From NCBI RefSeq assembly GCF_030814695.1, contig NZ_JAUSVL010000001.1, positions 2,206,227-2,270,226 on the forward strand: a stretch of 64,000 bases of DNA, read 5' to 3'. Numbering within the stretch: the first letter of the stretch is position 1; each line of letters opens with the position of its first letter. Under the pieces are notes generated by a model. It searched no databases, was not told where the DNA came from, and was given only the letters and a program-made list of their open reading frames with translations. Both the position numbers and the translations under genes were made by a program. This DNA is from Oligosphaera ethanolica (GTDB lineage Bacteria; Verrucomicrobiota; Lentisphaeria; Oligosphaerales; Oligosphaeraceae). Below, one piece after another: positions 61,949-64,000 of this stretch.

Positions 61949-64000
61949 TTAGAATCCGAGTCCCTTCTTCCTGGCCAGGATGCCGTCGACCCAGCGCTTC
62001 TCGTCGCTGGCTGTCGGATACAGGGCCGAGAGCGATTGCGCAAGCGTCCAAAAGCGGCCGTCGCGGCCAACGCCTTCTTCGACCAGGAAGCGGCGCAGGG
62101 CCTCGCTGCGACCCGCCGCGAAGAGGATCATCGTCTGGTGGACGCGGTCAAGCGTGGTCTCGCCGACCTTCGGCGCGCCCTTCTCACCCCAGCCCGACTC
62201 GGTCTCGGCCTGTTCCAGTTCCTGAAACATCGGCAGCATCTGCTGGGTATCCTTTTTCTTCTTGCGCCCGACAGGTGCATCGGCCTGATCCTTGCCGAAC
62301 AACGCCTTCGTGCGTTCGGCCACGGGCAACAGCCGCGCCGTCTCGCCTTTGACCTCGACCACGGTGCCAAGGGTCTCAAGGTGTGCGCCCAAGCCTTGGG
62401 CGATCTTACGGGCCGTGTCGTACTCGAGCACGTAGCCGCCGGAAACCTTCTTCTTGGCTGAGCCGCTGTCCTCGTCGGAATCGTCGCCATCCTCAGCATC
62501 GGCCGAGTTGCCGGTTTCCTGGCCATTACCCGAACCAAGTGTCCACAGCCACATGGCGGTCAACCGCGCGTCCTCTTCGAAACCACTGGCATCTGCGCCT
62601 TCAAATACCAGATGCAGAGCCTCCTGTGAAACCGCTGCCCAGACCTGTTCGAGGTAGTCCCGCAGACTGACCTGTTCCCCGCTCGCCTTCTCGACTCGCG
62701 CATAGCGTGAGAACACCTCCAGTGCGGGGCCAAGGCAGGCAAAAATCGCATCAGCGCCGACAACACCCTCTGCCGCCAGGCGTGGCATCCACTCGTGAAT
62801 GCGCTTCGGAAGCTCCGCCAACACTTCGCGCCATTCGCCAACCTTACCCTGAACCAGCGAGCCATCGGGAGCTTCTCTGGGGCGACACACAAGGTGAACC
62901 GATGATGCAAGCACAGCCGAGTTCTGGGCTCGAAGTCGAGCTCCCATCTCAGTGTCGATTGGCCAAGATCCGGTGATAACCCATCCTCCTTGTATCATTG
63001 CCTGTAGCTGGGCTTCCCACCCTGACGTTGACTTGTGTGCAAAAACCACTATGCCAACGCCATCCGGAGATAGCACACGACGGCCATCTGCCATCGCCAT
63101 TCCCATTTGTTGTTCATACCATTGGGCATTCTTATTCGAGTACCGTAATGGATCCCAGCCAGCCATCTCACATAATTCATGGTCCTTAGGGCTGGTGTCT
63201 TCCGTAAAGAGATCTGGATGCTCCGGCGTTAGAGTCCGCCTTAACCACACGTAGAAAAAGTCGGAAAGATCAGCGTAAGGAACTGCGTTGTAATATGGGG
63301 GGTCAGTGGCAAACAACTTAGCACTGTTATCGGGTAGTGGATGCGCCGTAGCAGATGCTCGCTCAACATGCCCTTGAACAATCGTTGATCTCGCGACTCG
63401 TTCGCATACATCCGCGACCCAAGAAAATGCCCCTTCGAAGTTTCCACTTCCATTAGCGAACGGACAAACTTCAGCAAAATCCCAAATCATCCCGAGTGCT
63501 TGCCGACCGTAAGTGTGGTTCAGTTTCTCGCCAGTTAAATGCCAACTACACAAGGACGTGGTGTAGTCAGCCTGCCTATCCATGGCGAGAGAGAGGCAAG
63601 TCTTGAGCGCCGTTGACATCGTGTTATCCTCGGCCATGTTCAAGGTAGCCCCACAATCAACAACCAGTCGTGCGATTGTGCTTATCGACAACGCCTGTCG
63701 CGCTGTAAACAATGTGCCCCAATCAGTGTGTCCATAGATCGGCACATTAAAAACACCACTCATTAGGGGAAGCGGCTCATTCGGCACAAGCGATAGAGGT
63801 CCTTTCCAGGACTGCCCGCGTTTCTCTATTTCGCTTGTTGCATCGCAGACGGCCTTGATATCTGCGTTGGTGGGCAGCCTGTAGAGCCGCCCTTGTTGGT
63901 TTTTGCGCGTGGTGACAACAGCTAGCAATCGGGCATCATTTGCGCCGCCCTTGCGGGCCTTCATCTGCACGCGAACCGAGGCCACCGGCGTGGTAAATCC
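61949..64000 (-). CDS. DUF1156 adenine-specific DNA methylase (5' part outside window)
   Basis: At least 683 codons; the frame remains open at the right edge and the true start is outside. The catalytic DPPY motif is LFATDPPYYNAVPYADLSDFFYVWLRR. GWDPLRYSNKNAQWYEQQMGMAMADGRRVLSPDGVGIVVFAHK and GWVITGSWPIDTEM are typical of DUF1156 family adenine methylases. An acidic linker (SADAEDGDDSDEDSG) precedes the C-terminal DUF. With DUF499 it forms a predicted defence module; its methylation would mark self DNA. It ends 13 nt before the AAA ATPase gene. Confidence 0.88.
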   Translation of the reverse strand, partial: GFTTPVASVRVQMKARKGGANDARLLAVVTTRKNQQGRLYRLPTNADIKAVCDATSEIEKRGQSWKGPLSLVPNEPLPLMSGVFNVPIYGHTDWGTLFTARQALSISTIARLVVDCGATLNMAEDNTMSTALKTCLSLAMDRQADYTTSLCSWHLTGEKLNHTYGRQALGMIWDFAEVCPFANGSGNFEGAFSWVADVCERVARSTIVQGHVERASATAHPLPDNSAKLFATDPPYYNAVPYADLSDFFYVWLRRTLTPEHPDLFTEDTSPKDHELCEMAGWDPLRYSNKNAQWYEQQMGMAMADGRRVLSPDGVGIVVFAHKSTSGWEAQLQAMIQGGWVITGSWPIDTEMGARLRAQNSAVLASSVHLVCRPREAPDGSLVQGKVGEWREVLAELPKRIHEWMPRLAAEGVVGADAIFACLGPALEVFSRYARVEKASGEQVSLRDYLEQVWAAVSQEALHLVFEGADASGFEEDARLTAMWLWTLGSGNGQETGNSADAEDGDDSDEDSGSAKKKVSGGYVLEYDTARKIAQGLGAHLETLGTVVEVKGETARLLPVAERTKALFGKDQADAPVGRKKKKDTQQMLPMFQELEQAETESGWGEKGAPKVGETTLDRVHQTMILFAAGRSEALRRFLVEEGVGRDGRFWTLAQSLSALYPTASDEKRWVDGILARKKGLGF

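Overview
The window is GC-rich, densely coded bacterial chromosome. The gene content points to an anaerobic, polysaccharide-degrading member of the PVC superphylum, most likely Lentisphaerota. The signs are several GHL6/DUF6259/GH10-like glycosidases, FHA-PEGA and DUF4159 proteins, and many dispersed multi-hairpin intergenic repeats. This placement is inferred from gene content only; no phylogenetic marker was tested.

Region 1 (1-14,490) is a type III-B CRISPR-Cas locus, all on the minus strand. The effector operon is cas10(cmr2)-cmr3-cmr4-cmr5-cmr6-cmr1. It keeps the Cas10 GGDD motif for cyclic oligoadenylate (cOA) synthesis and the Cmr4 catalytic Asp. Downstream is an unusual signalling cassette: a DUF1874 (AcrIII-1/Crn2-like) ring nuclease, a small protein with weak MazF/PemK resemblance, a sigma-factor-like protein, a 388-aa protein of unknown function, a protein that appears to join a Lon-type Ser/Lys protease domain to a C-terminal CARF domain, and the start of a TM1812/Csx2-type CARF protein. 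The set resembles the known CRISPR-Lon CalpL/CalpT/CalpS cascade with different parts. Four gene starts in the locus, including cas10, are preceded by the same bipartite promoter-like element: GGAAA, exactly 15 nt, then CCCT(ATATAG). The simplest reading is a regulon driven by the locus's own sigma factor and released by cOA-triggered proteolysis. No CRISPR array, cas1, cas2 or cas6 lies in the window.

Region 2 (15,141-32,522) is mostly carbohydrate and carbon metabolism: a MurQ-like SIS domain fused to a DUF6259-type glycosidase, two paralogous GHL6-like proteins, a 2-oxoacid dehydrogenase E1 alpha/beta pair, a PHP phosphoesterase, an FHA-PEGA membrane protein, a Schlafen/AlbA_2 regulator, and a GH10-like protein without the usual catalytic Glu residues.

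Region 3 (32,619-47,831) is core housekeeping: ruvA-ruvB-yicC-rsmA-exbB-exbD-tonB on the minus strand, then lexA, a DUF4159 protein, a HIT protein, an XRE regulator, nikR, a six-hairpin glycosidase and cstA. Dispersed hairpin repeats occupy several gaps. A four-copy tandem array of about 276 bp lies at 48.0-49.2 kb.

Region 4 (49,284-64,000) is a genomic island at a tRNA-Asn gene. A roughly 300-bp segment next to the tRNA is repeated 2.7 kb further on, enclosing an AbiE toxin-antitoxin pair and a serine-recombinase remnant. Beyond it are an intact IS3-family element that splits an unknown gene, a sigma factor/small protein/ImmA-IrrE protease trio, and a DUF499 ATPase plus DUF1156 DNA methylase defence module with an AAA ATPase/Toprim-like pair nested inside. 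The methylase runs off the right edge.
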